From: an uncultured Clostridia bacterium
GTDB lineage: Bacteria; Bacillota; Clostridia; Christensenellales; Borkfalkiaceae
Direction of reading: 5' to 3'
Assembly: GCA_947630775.1 (NCBI GenBank)
Contig: CANRIY010000001.1
Coordinates: 1 to 43,119 of the forward strand
Length of the DNA: 43,119 bases
The stretch's first letter is position 1. Every line of letters starts with the position of its first letter. This document shows positions 8,401-17,089 of the stretch, piece after piece. The position numbers and the translations under genes were made by a program. Under the pieces are notes generated by a model that saw only the letters and a list, made by a program, of their open reading frames with translations, was not told the DNA's origin and searched no databases.

Positions 8401-10604
8401 GTGACGGTGACTTCCGCCGCGGTCGCGGTCATGGTCTTTGCGGATCTGTCGACAGTGGCGATATAAGCCTTTGTCTCTTCTCCCGCCGTCACAATGAGGT
8501 CGAGGGTATTCTCGGTGCCTGTGATCGTGTAGGTGCCCGTGCCGCCGTTGTCGGTCGTCAACGTTCCGAAACCGGAAAGGGTGACTTTGCCGAGGGTCGC
8601 GTCGGTATATACGCCTTCGTAGCCGTCGAGCGCGACCATCGTCGTGCCGTTATAGCCGAGGCTCGCGAGCGTCTCTGCGCCCTTCTTGATGTAGAGCACA
8701 GGGGCATGGTAGCATTCCTCCGCCTTGACTTCTGCGCCTGCAAGGTCGGTAAACTCAACGCCGAAGGTAACAACACCGTTGAGGATCACGGCGTGGACCG
8801 TCTTGGGCTCCCCATCCACCTTATATGTATAGCTGATGGCGACGCCGTAATTTGCCTTACCCGTGCCCCAAGAGGACAGAGCGACCGTGATATCCGTACC
8901 CGACTTGCTATAAGCCCCATAGGGCGAGACGAGCTCAAAATAAGTCAAATCGTCAATACGAGGCATGATGATGATCCCCGATACGAAATCAACATACGCC
9001 GTTACCGTCTTAGTTTCCCCATTCTCGTAGTCAATACTGCCGTCTTCGGCCGTCGTTCCGTCGATTGAGATGATCTCGATCTTGCCCGTCTTGGGATCTA
9101 CCATGCGGAACTGATATTGATCGCCTGTATTGAACGGAGAGCCTGCCCCGACCCCGACGCCGTTGGCGTCAAGAGTGATCGAGTTATTCCAAGTATCCGT
9201 GATACCGGGAACACCGTTTTTCACGGTGTCATCGTCATCATTGTAGATCTCGACTGCAATGCCGCCGTAATACGTCTTGCTGTCGTAAGGGGCGACAAGT
9301 TTTTCGGTCTCCACCGTGAATGTGCCGTATTCCGAGGTATAGACTTTGTTGCCCTTCCCGTTATAGCTGGAATGATCCTCGCATGTCCAAACGGAATCAT
9401 CCGTCAATTTGGGAACGGATTTTTCTTCTTTTTCGGTGCAGCCGCTCAAGGTGCAGGAATGAACTGCGGTAGCCCCCGTTTGCTCGGTAGGCTCTACGCC
9501 GTCTTTCCATGTCCATGCGCCCCACTGATGATCGCCCACCTTGTCAAGTTTCACTTCCACTTCGCCGTATTCGGAAGTGTAGACATCCTTCCCTTCCGCG
9601 GTGTGCGTTGCGGCCTGCGACTTCGTCGCATCCTTCGTCCAGACGGTAGCGTCGCTGAGGTTGGGAACGTCGTTCTTGGTATCTTTGACGGTGTCATGCG
9701 CCGTGCAGGTGCGCTCCGCCGTGCCGGTTTCCGTAAGCGTGGGCTCTTTGGTGAGCGTCCAAGGGCCCCATGTATGCTCGTCGGCCTTTTCGGGAACCTC
9801 GACTTCCACGGTGCCGTACTCGGACTTGTAGACATCGGTACCCTTCGCGGTGTGCGTGGGAGCCTTGGAAGCCTCTTCGTCCTTCGTCCAGACATCTGTA
9901 TCGGTGAGGTTGGAGACGGTCTTTTCTTCCGTCTCGGTGCAACCGCTCAAGGTGCAGGAACGAACTGCGGTAGCGCCTTCGGTCAACGTAGGCTCTTTGC
10001 CGTCCTTCCAGCTCCAGGAACTCCAGACATGTTCGCCCGTCTTTTCGAGCGTCACTTCCACTTCGCCGTATTCGGAAGTGTAAACATCTTTCCCTTCCGC
10101 GGTGTGCGATGCGGGCGTGGAATTCTCTTCGTCCTTCGTCCAGACGGAAGCGTCGCTGAGGGCGGGAACGTCGTTCTTGACGTCCTTGACATCGCTATGC
10201 ACCGTGCAGGCGCGCTCCGCCGTGCCGACTTCCGTGAGCGTGGGCTTTTTGGTGAGCGTCCAAGGGCCGTAAGTGTGCTCGGCAAGTTTTGCGGAAGGCA
10301 CATCTACGCTGCCGTACGACGAGGTGTAGGTATCGACGCCTTCTGCTGCGTGCGTCGCGGGGGTCTTGACGCTCTTTGTCCAAAGCGCGTCGGTGAGTGC
10401 GGGGATGTCGACTTCTTCGGAAAAGTCGTCTTCCGTGCACTTGTGCGTTGCCTTACCGCCCGTCTCCAACGTCGGCTGAACGGTGATCGTCCAGTCGCCG
10501 AAGGAGTGTTCGTGCTCATCGCCGCCGCACGCCGCGGCGCCGCAGACCGCAGCGACCAGCATGCAGAGCATTGCGATAAGGGCAAGTACTCTCCTTTTTT
10601 TCAT
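2496..10604 (-). CDS. Giant modular surface lipoprotein (2702 aa) with N-terminal H/W/C repeats and five InlB-type modules
   Basis: The ATG at 10604 follows AAGGAG at a good distance and begins a type II signal peptide; Cys26 after GAAA is the lipidation site. An in-frame start 19 codons upstream would bury the signal peptide and is rejected. Residues about 31-435 are five tandem units of roughly 80 aa, each with GxW, a conserved PTLTE, one or two Cys, and VYTSEYGxVEV. From about 450 to 2590 there are five modules of 400-450 aa. Each holds a beta-rich domain, a segment with GYEGxYT and TLDGxG followed by GTY, an InlB B-repeat/Flg_new pair (FRGWYTD then TLYAKW, near residues 770, 1190, 1640, 2045 and 2465), and a second half ending in WxxW. 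The last 125 residues look like a separate beta-sandwich. There is no catalytic motif; a binding or scaffold role is inferred. It is the last gene of the minus-strand run and ends at a terminator. Confidence 0.9.
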   Translation of the reverse strand: MKKRRVLALIAMLCMLVAAVCGAAACGGDEHEHSFGDWTITVQPTLETGGKATHKCTEDDFSEEVDIPALTDALWTKSVKTPATHAAEGVDTYTSSYGSVDVPSAKLAEHTYGPWTLTKKPTLTEVGTAERACTVHSDVKDVKNDVPALSDASVWTKDEENSTPASHTAEGKDVYTSEYGEVEVTLEKTGEHVWSSWSWKDGKEPTLTEGATAVRSCTLSGCTETEEKTVSNLTDTDVWTKDEEASKAPTHTAKGTDVYKSEYGTVEVEVPEKADEHTWGPWTLTKEPTLTETGTAERTCTAHDTVKDTKNDVPNLSDATVWTKDATKSQAATHTAEGKDVYTSEYGEVEVKLDKVGDHQWGAWTWKDGVEPTEQTGATAVHSCTLSGCTEKEEKSVPKLTDDSVWTCEDHSSYNGKGNKVYTSEYGTFTVETEKLVAPYDSKTYYGGIAVEIYNDDDDTVKNGVPGITDTWNNSITLDANGVGVGAGSPFNTGDQYQFRMVDPKTGKIEIISIDGTTAEDGSIDYENGETKTVTAYVDFVSGIIIMPRIDDLTYFELVSPYGAYSKSGTDITVALSSWGTGKANYGVAISYTYKVDGEPKTVHAVILNGVVTFGVEFTDLAGAEVKAEECYHAPVLYIKKGAETLASLGYNGTTMVALDGYEGVYTDATLGKVTLSGFGTLTTDNGGTGTYTITGTENTLDLIVTAGEETKAYIATVDRSAKTMTATAAEVTVTFEMKGHGSQNAKKGYKNVEMQLPEPVDETGAYLFRGWYTDDALETPVSDPFKPAGDTVLYAKWVEKITVKVFPDPDGEQSEDLEVGVGDNILESLKKFPTDAQGDRMFMGWQMKQGETVRNLADYPDTKYASGNNNALELHSVWEEIPYVGTFNGSEIWNAGSGGSGGITITITADGKISGDKEGTVVDYNKETQLITWTDASGSNNYFFFDEASGVLAYNYGDSVRQYLSNDMYVLSKYAATDGKIANKYGVQATSKHDDSRNYYAQFVEIETKTGKKTVFFYETIICSDVTVTDAFGSAIDSINSLKASKSVVVKDSKGNVLLGVASQGESFEKKSDTVDLDALLGTYTKEGADDLTLDGVGNLKLGEKTGTYEKTAEDNKIDAYVAEGDTIVYYEVTLSGTTYESTKVMVDLTFNYGLVTDPEGKPATTSYNKNIETVLPDLTDPSGVYLFRGWYSDEAFGSELNKDGNGHYVYKPTGAATLYAKWVKKVTIHVHLGDGETLPEGTLGEDGTITAYGQGEEVTLARPVKDGGKFEGWYTDELHEHAWGELGEDGLTTVTLGTDITELHLYPKWGEAPIYSHYYYAYEIGGTNANGGHFTSTSTDDSHKVDIDPDGNGVASSISPFRGNLKIEWVDEGSYKLKFVTDGSFSSTYYAYIDPISKLIIMNSTSDYNGQEAAEKFDEVYLLSYMEKEGGFIASHIRSSYWNEGMSRVISYTPEDGQTYNIFVHNNKVYFNVSFKDGLDDSAADVNADTAYQASKLYIFDSEGEEIARFGHNGTTMVELDGNEGTYTLSGDNVDDLPTTLTLNGVATAKFGEDKDGSYVVVSDGVVGIYLDGKYYEATLDKTSAKTYTITKPMLSVTFTSEQGLAYGDGQTLANGDYNKNIEVHIPALKDTDTHVFRGWYTTADFRGDPLRSDEDGYLFTPEGNGAITLYAKWLEKVTITVHYGENLEDKTFTYGKGEAGYPEKPGYTNGKIWDGWYTDATDRTETHLWTEGTAVDGNLELWVNWTKANILYGEWQGKNVFGSSNGTGASNQTLSVTTKGATKGQFTATFQSYDSATGRVIFVASSKYYYGLFDETSGILVVNYNSTESAEFVINSDINVFMKNVFNVPNNLGLTESYKNRVFTINDINVLIYNNALYANVTYKAADGTVINAADLSNKTEFKIYNSSDEFIVGFAKQSGDWISLDGYEGDYTKGSGDIDLGTITLDGHGGVTGADSKKGTYLLVSGQEYTAELTYDGAFYLVTLDKDAKHYSATQPMVSVTFSSAQGFGYDENQTWGETQSFNKNAQFVIPALDDTDEYVFRGWYTDEECSTGKLSTNGDGDYVYTPTEDGITLYAKWLKKVTVHVDYQKEGVENYDLVLGEGEEATPKEPPFTDGQVFKAWHLGTADGDVWTSGTEVSEDITLYCEWQGAHALYGEWAGKEYDSSTASGGNEDAGSSTTLNVDAYGKISGDYSRVSGTIKNYDPATGKFTLESGYSGTYYFAADAKNGVLIAPWSANQPTGNDWYVLVNKAKSATVTFGDNSYWKGAENGSVRLIEVTLDSDEKMIIYISDGRVWGNVSFVATDAEGNAVALNDVYKDAQTIVIRDSEGEIIEGWKRGDSGLEKSVADGYEGEYTVEGGTITLDGFGGIKTDINGAQKSGTYEAPAEGSAYTFDVYLENGTETYELTVNKGSETKSATLTAAKVTISFTIKESNTSLTQASMTVYKNVSVELPTTANETEIIAGWYVDEACTETPVTLVDGKYIPTASITLYAKAVQKITVTIHWGEHGANANGTTALYFPLNAVPDLTAYKPSPDGNWIFEGWYNEAEYSTQYVPAALTQNIDVYCKWMDEPYTVESVNLDYNKGNWTETEAGNGVWKVEGQGSQNKAALKITFKASGTFTFNFECSITDTSEDFLAYGVNPSNPSTVWSTYNARLFGSGTKSVTVKAGDVLYIGYYNFTSASSSDYAQVSNFKLA
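9300..10512 (-). repeat. Five tandem units encoding H/W/C repeats in the giant lipoprotein
   Basis: The units are about 80 codons long and, after the first, alternate between two types. Type A carries GPWTLTK and ends in NDVP; type B carries WSWKDG and TLSGCTE. The order is first unit, A, B, A, B. Nucleotide blocks recur about 500 bp apart, for example GTGCAGG before CGCTCCGCCGTGCCG near 9703 and near 10204, so a two-unit block of about 167 codons seems to have duplicated. The half-units resemble repeats common in clostridial surface proteins (GHxWxxWxxxKxPTxTExGxxxxxC). Confidence 0.8.
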
Positions 10605-10707
10605 AATACAACTCCTTATAAAAAGATTTTCGAATTTATCGTGACGGGTAGAGCATGTCACACTTTTCCGCGCTGAAAGACGCTATCCGTTTCGACACTG
10701 ATTTGGA

Positions 10708-13700
10708 TCAATCTTCGAGGAAGGTGATCCCGCTTGAGGCATTGCCCCAAACAATGCGCGCATGGCGTTCGCTGCCGTCCTGCGCCGTGATGGTATAGGT
10801 CCCGTCTTCCTGTTCGGCGACGGTAACAACTTCGCCTGCCGCCTTGTCGCTCGTAGCGGCGACAAAGACGGTATTGTTGCCTGAAACAAACTTGCGGAGC
10901 ACATACCCGCCCGTCCCTGCAACGGAAGCCGAACCGCCGACCACAAAGTAATCGGAATAGTGGAGAGCGCCCGCGCAATCCACGCGGATGATGCCGTCCG
11001 CAAGGACTGTCCCCTTCGCGCCCACATAACTGCCGTTTTCGTTATAGGCCTTGAGGATAAAAGAGCGGTTGTCCTCGGAAATCGTATACGTGCCGCTGAA
11101 CGTCACCGCTTCCGACGAGAGGTATGCTCTGCCGTACACGTCGAGACGGAGCGAGAAGCCCGTGCCGTTGAGCACGCCCGCCCCATAGTTGACGGCAAGA
11201 GGATTGCCCTGATAGACCGAGGTGAACGTCTGGATCGCATAGCTGGATTCGACTTCTTCGCCCCCCACCGTGACCTTGACGGTGAAGAGATAGAATCCCG
11301 CCTGATCGAAATTGACACAGTCCATGTTGATGAGCTTGCCCTTCTCTTCCGTGGAGAGCGGCCCGTCCTTGGTCGTGATGCTCACGCCCTCGATGATCTG
11401 GTTGCGTCCTGTGCACATCGTCACATTGACCTTGACGATCGCGCCGTCGGTGATGAGCTCGTTCTCGAAATCTTCACCCGAGAAAATGTCGTCTTTGGAG
11501 CTCTTCGCCGTAAGGACGTTCAGAAGGTGGGCAACGTAGAAGGTCGCCTCGTAGCCGTAGGCGTACTTCGGGTCGTAAGTTTGGAATCCGAGATGAAGTT
11601 CCCCGTTTGTCACGGTATAGGTGACTTCCGTGCTCGAGTATTTCGAAGTGCTGTAATTTTCGTAGAAGTTCCCCGTTCCGTATCCGTCAAGGAAGAGAAG
11701 CATGTCTCCCCTGCGGTAGACGCCGTAGACGCTGTCGCGCTCTTCGAGCGTGAACGTCCCCTTCTCGGTGTCCAGTGTGAACAGATAGGAATAGGTGCCG
11801 TATTTTTCGGTGTTGAGCCCATAGAGGTGCACTTTGCCGTCTTCACGCTCGCCGCCGTGCTTCATATTGCTGAGGTCGTTGGGAAGGACCTGTAATACAA
11901 GATCGGTTCCGACATAGAGCTCATACCAATTAGAAGATGTGACCTTGAGCGACGCCTCTTTGCCGTCGATGCTCCCCGCAAAAGTCATGTTACGGTAAGG
12001 CTGCGTATTGACGGTGACGATCTTTCCCGTCGAGGCGTCCTGCATCGTGAAATGATACGTCGTTCCGTTGAAAATGATCGTGTTTTGTGCGCCGATCTCC
12101 TTGGAATAGTCGCCGTCAAAGGTCACTTCCCCCCATTCGACCGCATAGGACGTGTTGGAAGAAAGGTTTTCGAGCACCTTGATATAGAGCGCATACCAAA
12201 GTTCGCTGTCATCCGTTTTCGACTTCAAACGGGTGATATCCATGGAGAAGCGCCCCGCATAGTGCGTTTGCAGGATATGAGAAGAACCATCGTTGACGGT
12301 AAGTTTCTCCTGCATCTCCCAAAGATCTGAATGGAAGTAGACGAGCGGGCGGACGGAGTCGCTGTATTTCAAGCGGATGGAATTGTCGACTTCGAGCACC
12401 ACAATGCCATCCTGATAGTGGAGCGTATAATCCCTGCCTGCACCGCCCGAACCCGTATGGAGAAGCATGGTGTTCTCGTCGATGCCCGTGACCGAATAGA
12501 CGCTGATCCCGTTAAAACGGATGGTGCCGTCCGCATTGATCTTGAGGGCGCCGAGGGGCGTCGGAGCCGTTTCGGCAATGGGCATGACGGAAGACAGAGA
12601 CGCCAAGTCGGAATCATATTCGCCCCACTCGCCGTAGTCGCCGCCCCAGCCGCCTTCTCCTTCGTCGTCATCCTCTTCCTCGACGGGGATCGTCGTGAGA
12701 GAGGTCCTGTAGTCGCCGATCAGGTCGCGCCTGTAAACGACGACTTTGCTCTCGGCAGTGAGTCCCTTATAGTCGATCGTGACGATATAGACGCCCGTCG
12801 TGAAAGTGTCGACCTTCCCGCTGATGTATTCCTGTATGTCTTCGACAATTTCGCCGTTTTCGGTGACGGTGAAGAGGTCTCTCGTGTACAACGTTTCGCC
12901 CACGAAGGCGATGCTGTCCTTTACCTCGATGACGATCTCCGTCTCGACTTGCAGGTCATACTCTACTTCGACGGGATCCTTGTCGGGCCCGTTCACATAG
13001 ACATTGATCCGCACCGTCTGCACTTCGGGAGAGGAGAAATCGATCTCCGTGAGCACCTCATAGTAGATGCTGAGTGCGTTGGCGTAGTCTCTGGTCGGCG
13101 TAAATCCACGGTCCGATCCATTGATCGCGAGCGACAGATTTTTAGAGAAATTGTAAGAGGTCGTGCCCTTAGGAAGCTTGACGAGCGCCTCTTTCACCGA
13201 GAGTTCGTAATCCGCCGCAACGACGACATATTTGATCGTTTTAGTAATATGTTGCGGTTCGGGGAATTCGAACGGGAAGCTGTCTGTGCTGCCCGGCTGA
13301 TCGCCATAGTCGATCGTGAGCGTCACTTCATACGTCCCCTCTTCCCCGAAGTTGACATCCGAAAGATCGAAGCAGGAATCGGGAATGCGGAGATACCGCG
13401 CGCCGTTGATCACGACGATGAAGTCGTCCGCAAAGGGATACGTTTCCATATCCGTGCCGACCTTGATCTGCACGGCGTCGGAATGCGCGTAATCGATGAT
13501 GACGCCCATTCTGACCGTGACGACCGCCGTCGCGCTCTTGCCGCCGTACGTCAAAACAATTTCGTTCGTGCCCGCCTTGGAGTAGTCGATGGTACCCGAA
13601 ATCATGTCGATGGTGACGGGGATGACCTCGCCGCCCTCCGTGATGGTGAAGAGCGTCGTGAGGTCGATTTCCTCCGCGTTGGGGTAAGTATCGATATTCT

Positions 13701-14532
13701 TCGGCGTGATGACGATCTCCTGCGCCTCGGTGACCGAAACGGTCACGCTCTTTGCCGCAGTGATCCCGTTTGCCGAATAGTTCAGCGTAACGGTGAATGT
13801 GTCGCCCGCTTCGGCCCCTTCGAGCCCTTCGACCGTGAGCATCTCCTCCTTCACCTCAACGGCAACACCGTCGACATAGAGGGAGAAGAGCGAGGTCGGA
13901 TCGAAGTTTTCAAGCGCGTTCACGGGAACTTCGGGATGTTCGCAGGAGAGGACGACCTCGACGTCATGATCGGCCACGACATGGACCGTAAGGGTCATGC
14001 TGTCGCCGTGGTAGTTGACCGTAACGGTATAGTCGCCAACCTCCGCTTTGACGGTGCTTTCCACCATATCCTGCGTGATCGTATCCCTCTCGCCGTCCTT
14101 ATGCGCTTCGAAATACTTTGTAAAGTCCGTTTCCGCCACCGCGGAAACTTTGAGCGTGACTTCCTCCGTCAAAAGAGAGAGCCGATAAGCCGTCGCAACG
14201 ACCGTCACGGATGAGCTTGCGCTCTTTCCTTCATAGTTACATGTGACCGTATACGTCCCCGCCGCCGTGCTGAGGGCGGAAAGGTCGAGATAAGACGCCA
14301 GAACGTCCTGTTCCTCGCCGTTTACGGTGATCCTGAAGAGGCTCGTATAGTCATAAGACGAGACCTCTTCATCCTTGATCATAATACTGCTTTTGATAGC
14401 AGAGACAACTACTTCTTTTTCTTCCTGTCCGTCTCCGCCGCCCTGTTCATTCACGGGGTCTCCCCCGCAGGCGGAAAATACGAGAGCAAGCATGACGCAC
14501 AGAAGAGACAGAAGTTTTATAAGGCGTTTCAT
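10708..14532 (-). CDS. Surface lipoprotein (1274 aa) with about seven bacterial Ig-like domains
   Basis: The ATG at 14532 has an AAGGAGG site upstream and opens a signal peptide ending VFSAC, with Cys22 as the lipidation site. Residues about 40-620 are roughly seven Ig-like repeats of 70-95 aa, recognisable by DLTTLFTITEGGE-like strands and by GTYTVTCNYEGKSASSSVTV-like ends, of the Big family. A linker rich in Asp, Glu, Gly and Trp follows, then about 600 residues of beta-rich sequence that includes LFLDGYGTGNF, like the TLDGxG motif of the giant lipoprotein downstream. No enzyme motif is visible. It starts 26 bp after the 832-aa lipoprotein gene and ends 103 bp before the next, so co-transcription is likely. 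A structural or ligand-binding surface role is inferred from architecture only. Confidence 0.88.
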   Translation of the reverse strand: MKRLIKLLSLLCVMLALVFSACGGDPVNEQGGGDGQEEKEVVVSAIKSSIMIKDEEVSSYDYTSLFRITVNGEEQDVLASYLDLSALSTAAGTYTVTCNYEGKSASSSVTVVATAYRLSLLTEEVTLKVSAVAETDFTKYFEAHKDGERDTITQDMVESTVKAEVGDYTVTVNYHGDSMTLTVHVVADHDVEVVLSCEHPEVPVNALENFDPTSLFSLYVDGVAVEVKEEMLTVEGLEGAEAGDTFTVTLNYSANGITAAKSVTVSVTEAQEIVITPKNIDTYPNAEEIDLTTLFTITEGGEVIPVTIDMISGTIDYSKAGTNEIVLTYGGKSATAVVTVRMGVIIDYAHSDAVQIKVGTDMETYPFADDFIVVINGARYLRIPDSCFDLSDVNFGEEGTYEVTLTIDYGDQPGSTDSFPFEFPEPQHITKTIKYVVVAADYELSVKEALVKLPKGTTSYNFSKNLSLAINGSDRGFTPTRDYANALSIYYEVLTEIDFSSPEVQTVRINVYVNGPDKDPVEVEYDLQVETEIVIEVKDSIAFVGETLYTRDLFTVTENGEIVEDIQEYISGKVDTFTTGVYIVTIDYKGLTAESKVVVYRRDLIGDYRTSLTTIPVEEEDDDEGEGGWGGDYGEWGEYDSDLASLSSVMPIAETAPTPLGALKINADGTIRFNGISVYSVTGIDENTMLLHTGSGGAGRDYTLHYQDGIVVLEVDNSIRLKYSDSVRPLVYFHSDLWEMQEKLTVNDGSSHILQTHYAGRFSMDITRLKSKTDDSELWYALYIKVLENLSSNTSYAVEWGEVTFDGDYSKEIGAQNTIIFNGTTYHFTMQDASTGKIVTVNTQPYRNMTFAGSIDGKEASLKVTSSNWYELYVGTDLVLQVLPNDLSNMKHGGEREDGKVHLYGLNTEKYGTYSYLFTLDTEKGTFTLEERDSVYGVYRRGDMLLFLDGYGTGNFYENYSTSKYSSTEVTYTVTNGELHLGFQTYDPKYAYGYEATFYVAHLLNVLTAKSSKDDIFSGEDFENELITDGAIVKVNVTMCTGRNQIIEGVSITTKDGPLSTEEKGKLINMDCVNFDQAGFYLFTVKVTVGGEEVESSYAIQTFTSVYQGNPLAVNYGAGVLNGTGFSLRLDVYGRAYLSSEAVTFSGTYTISEDNRSFILKAYNENGSYVGAKGTVLADGIIRVDCAGALHYSDYFVVGGSASVAGTGGYVLRKFVSGNNTVFVAATSDKAAGEVVTVAEQEDGTYTITAQDGSERHARIVWGNASSGITFLED

Positions 14533-14558
14533 GGGCTTGCCTCCTTAGTCCGGATAAA

Positions 14559-17057
14559 TCAGTCTCTGTTCAAAGACCATTTTCCGAGCGCATAGAAATC
14601 GAAGAAGAAGTTCTTCGTGTGGTTGTTTTCAACGACGAGCATGATACCGAGCGATTCATTGAAGTATGTCGCAAAGTAGCTGGTCGTGGGATTGCCCGCC
14701 GTACGGTAACCCGAATTCTGACGGTCGTACTCCCAGCCGCTGACCTTCAGGATATCTTGGGAGAGTTCGCCGCTCTCCCCGAGGATAGCTTCGATGTCGA
14801 TCACAATACCGTTTCTGTCGAGACGGGGATCGTCGTCGTTCATCGCGCAGTTGAAGGAGAACTCCTCACGCTTGAGCGAACCGTCGTCGTTCAGGCTGTA
14901 ATCGAACCACGGGCCGTTCACGTCGTCACAGATGTGCTCCATGATGATGGAAGGTGCGGGAAGCTGATTGAGGTTGGTGAGCTTGGGGAACATATGACGG
15001 AGCACGGTTTCCGCGTCTGCATCGCTGCTCTCGCCGGAAGTATGGGTGGGATTGTAATCGTGGGTGGTGTATTTATTCCACGTATCCCTCCAGACTCTTT
15101 CGATATAGTACCCTTCATCGAAGGCATTCGCCAAAAGCGTCGTATTTCCGACGTTCTTGTATGTCGTGGTGATGTAGCCCGTGCCCACACCGCTCACGTT
15201 GTAGGGGAACTCCGTGGAGTAGATGTAAGCGTTCCCGTCGGCGTCTAACGCAACGGAGATGGTAAGGGTGTTGAACGGCATCCCTTCGCCGTCTTCGGCA
15301 TAATCATGCGCGGAGATCTGGCGGGAAACATCGTTGGTGATGAAAGAATCGCGCAGGATGAAATCATGCACTTCCGTACGATTGCTGCTCGAGCCAACGT
15401 TGTGGCTGCCAATGTACTCAAAGATCGCGGGATCAAAATCCCACTGCGGCATTGCCACTTCGAAGAAGTTGCCCTGTCTGCGCTCTACGCCGATGAGGCC
15501 CTTTACGGACGTATACACCTGTTCGTCGTCCACGACTTCGTAGTAACCGTCGAACTGCCTATAGCCGCTGTAGCCGAAGTGATAATCCAGACCGTCCATG
15601 GAGGCGGAATACTTGCCGACCGTTTCAAAGATCGCGGCATTTTCCGTCACATAGCCGATGGTACCCGTGCTGCTGCCAAGATCCTTGGGAGGCTGCGACG
15701 CGGTCTGCTTATGATAATATTGAGCGGTATCCGCAAGCGGGACCACCGACGAGACCGTAGCAATGCCGCCGCCCGCCGATTCGATGTCGTAGTCGCCCTC
15801 GCTCCAGTCGACAGCGTCAACGGCAGTTTCCTTCGCAACAAACGTAAAGTTCTTCGCAGCCTTCATGGTACCTACGGCCTGTTCGAGATACTCAAAATAC
15901 TCCGCATCTCCTTCGGGAATAGTGTACTTCGCGGGCTTGGGAACTTCCGTCGTGCCGACGTCGGAGATCGTGAGTTCGACTTCGGTATAGGAGCGCTCGA
16001 GCACGGTCTCTCCGTCACCTGCGGTAACCGTAGCCACTGCCGTCTGCGCCCAAATGCCCGTGATGGCGCCGTCCGTCATCTTGAGACGGAACTGCGTGAA
16101 GTTTTCGCCTGCCTCGATCATGGGCGTTAAGGACACGGCAAGGTAAGCCATGAGATATTCGTCGGGGCTGGCGTCGGTGTCGTAAGCGCCGCTCGGTTCG
16201 ATCTGGTAAATATACTCATCGGTGTCCACATCGTGGACGAACTTTTTGGAAATATTCGTCCCGAGTTCCCCGAGATGATTATAGAGGTGCTGGTTCTCCC
16301 AGATCAGGGGAATGCTCTGGTAGTTGGTCTCGGCGCGCTCGGCGACCTCGTTGTCTTTATCGATGTACACGCTCACCAGTGCATGCCCGAGATTTCCGTA
16401 CTGATCGCCCGCGCGGTAGTTGTTGACAATGACGTTATTGCCTTCTTCCTCCGCGCTCCATTCGCCGTACCATGCGCCATCACTCATCTTGACGACGCTG
16501 TTGTATACGGTCGTTACGTTGTTTGCGGAGTATTGCAGATCTTCGTAGTAGTCGGTGACCGTACCGCTGACGGTAATGTTGGAACCGGAGACCGCTTCAA
16601 GCGCCTCGGCGGTAAGTTCCCCTACCTGCCCCGCAATACTGGGAATTACGGTAAAGGTGTGGGATGCCGACTTTGTAGGATCTGCCTCGGACGTCGCCGT
16701 GACCGTGACGGGAGTGTTGAGCTGAACGTCCTTCTCGACGGTAACCGCGTTTTCTGCGCTGACGGCGAGAATGTCGCTCGCCGCGCCCGTGCTGTCCGTA
16801 ACCGACCATGTATAATTCTTATTGTCCGTATTCGTAACGGTGACGGTAAGCGTGACTTGTTCGCCCTTTCTGATCTCCGTAGGAGCGCCTGCGCCGATCG
16901 AGATCGATACGGCAGGTGCGGAGGGATTTACAGTTCCGCCCTGTTCCCCCGAATTTTCGGAGGGTTTGGGATTGTCGTCACATGCAGCTACGGAAAAGCA
17001 CAGAATTCCCGCAAGCGCTGTGGCAAGGATGCTGCTGAACAATTTTGCCTTTTTCAT
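14559..17057 (-). CDS. Surface lipoprotein (832 aa) with one Ig-like domain; relative of the 794-aa neighbour
   Basis: The ATG at 17057 follows GAGG and begins a signal peptide with lipobox SVAAC (Cys26). A Gly/Ser/Asn/Pro linker precedes an Ig-like domain (about 47-140) with the strand pattern KGEQVTLTVTV, YTWSVTD, VTVTATSEADPTKSASHTFTV. The remaining 690 residues match no family I can name. Local patterns repeat those of the upstream neighbour: LTAEALEAVSG against LTQDMLDALAR, DGAWYGEW against DGTHWYASY, and a C-terminal block with a GY turn, an aromatic strand, SLGIMLVVEN and a final acidic-aromatic strand. The two genes are 32 bp apart and look like diverged tandem duplicates. Function unknown; ligand binding at the cell surface is a guess. 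Confidence 0.88.
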   Translation of the reverse strand: MKKAKLFSSILATALAGILCFSVAACDDNPKPSENSGEQGGTVNPSAPAVSISIGAGAPTEIRKGEQVTLTVTVTNTDNKNYTWSVTDSTGAASDILAVSAENAVTVEKDVQLNTPVTVTATSEADPTKSASHTFTVIPSIAGQVGELTAEALEAVSGSNITVSGTVTDYYEDLQYSANNVTTVYNSVVKMSDGAWYGEWSAEEEGNNVIVNNYRAGDQYGNLGHALVSVYIDKDNEVAERAETNYQSIPLIWENQHLYNHLGELGTNISKKFVHDVDTDEYIYQIEPSGAYDTDASPDEYLMAYLAVSLTPMIEAGENFTQFRLKMTDGAITGIWAQTAVATVTAGDGETVLERSYTEVELTISDVGTTEVPKPAKYTIPEGDAEYFEYLEQAVGTMKAAKNFTFVAKETAVDAVDWSEGDYDIESAGGGIATVSSVVPLADTAQYYHKQTASQPPKDLGSSTGTIGYVTENAAIFETVGKYSASMDGLDYHFGYSGYRQFDGYYEVVDDEQVYTSVKGLIGVERRQGNFFEVAMPQWDFDPAIFEYIGSHNVGSSSNRTEVHDFILRDSFITNDVSRQISAHDYAEDGEGMPFNTLTISVALDADGNAYIYSTEFPYNVSGVGTGYITTTYKNVGNTTLLANAFDEGYYIERVWRDTWNKYTTHDYNPTHTSGESSDADAETVLRHMFPKLTNLNQLPAPSIIMEHICDDVNGPWFDYSLNDDGSLKREEFSFNCAMNDDDPRLDRNGIVIDIEAILGESGELSQDILKVSGWEYDRQNSGYRTAGNPTTSYFATYFNESLGIMLVVENNHTKNFFFDFYALGKWSLNRD

Positions 17058-17089
17058 ATCTATTACCTCTAATAAAAATTTTTTTCGGT

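Noticed and set aside
10605..10661. Start of the 2702-aa protein 19 codons further upstream
   Set aside because: The extra residues precede a perfect signal peptide and AAGGAG lies at the right distance from the inner ATG at 10604.
12331..14214. A 627-codon plus-strand open frame opposite the Ig-repeat lipoprotein, with similar long ones at 37443-39926, 32351-34366 and 1-1260
   Set aside because: These are codon-aligned antisense shadows of genes with clear signal peptides, motifs and ribosome sites on the other strand.
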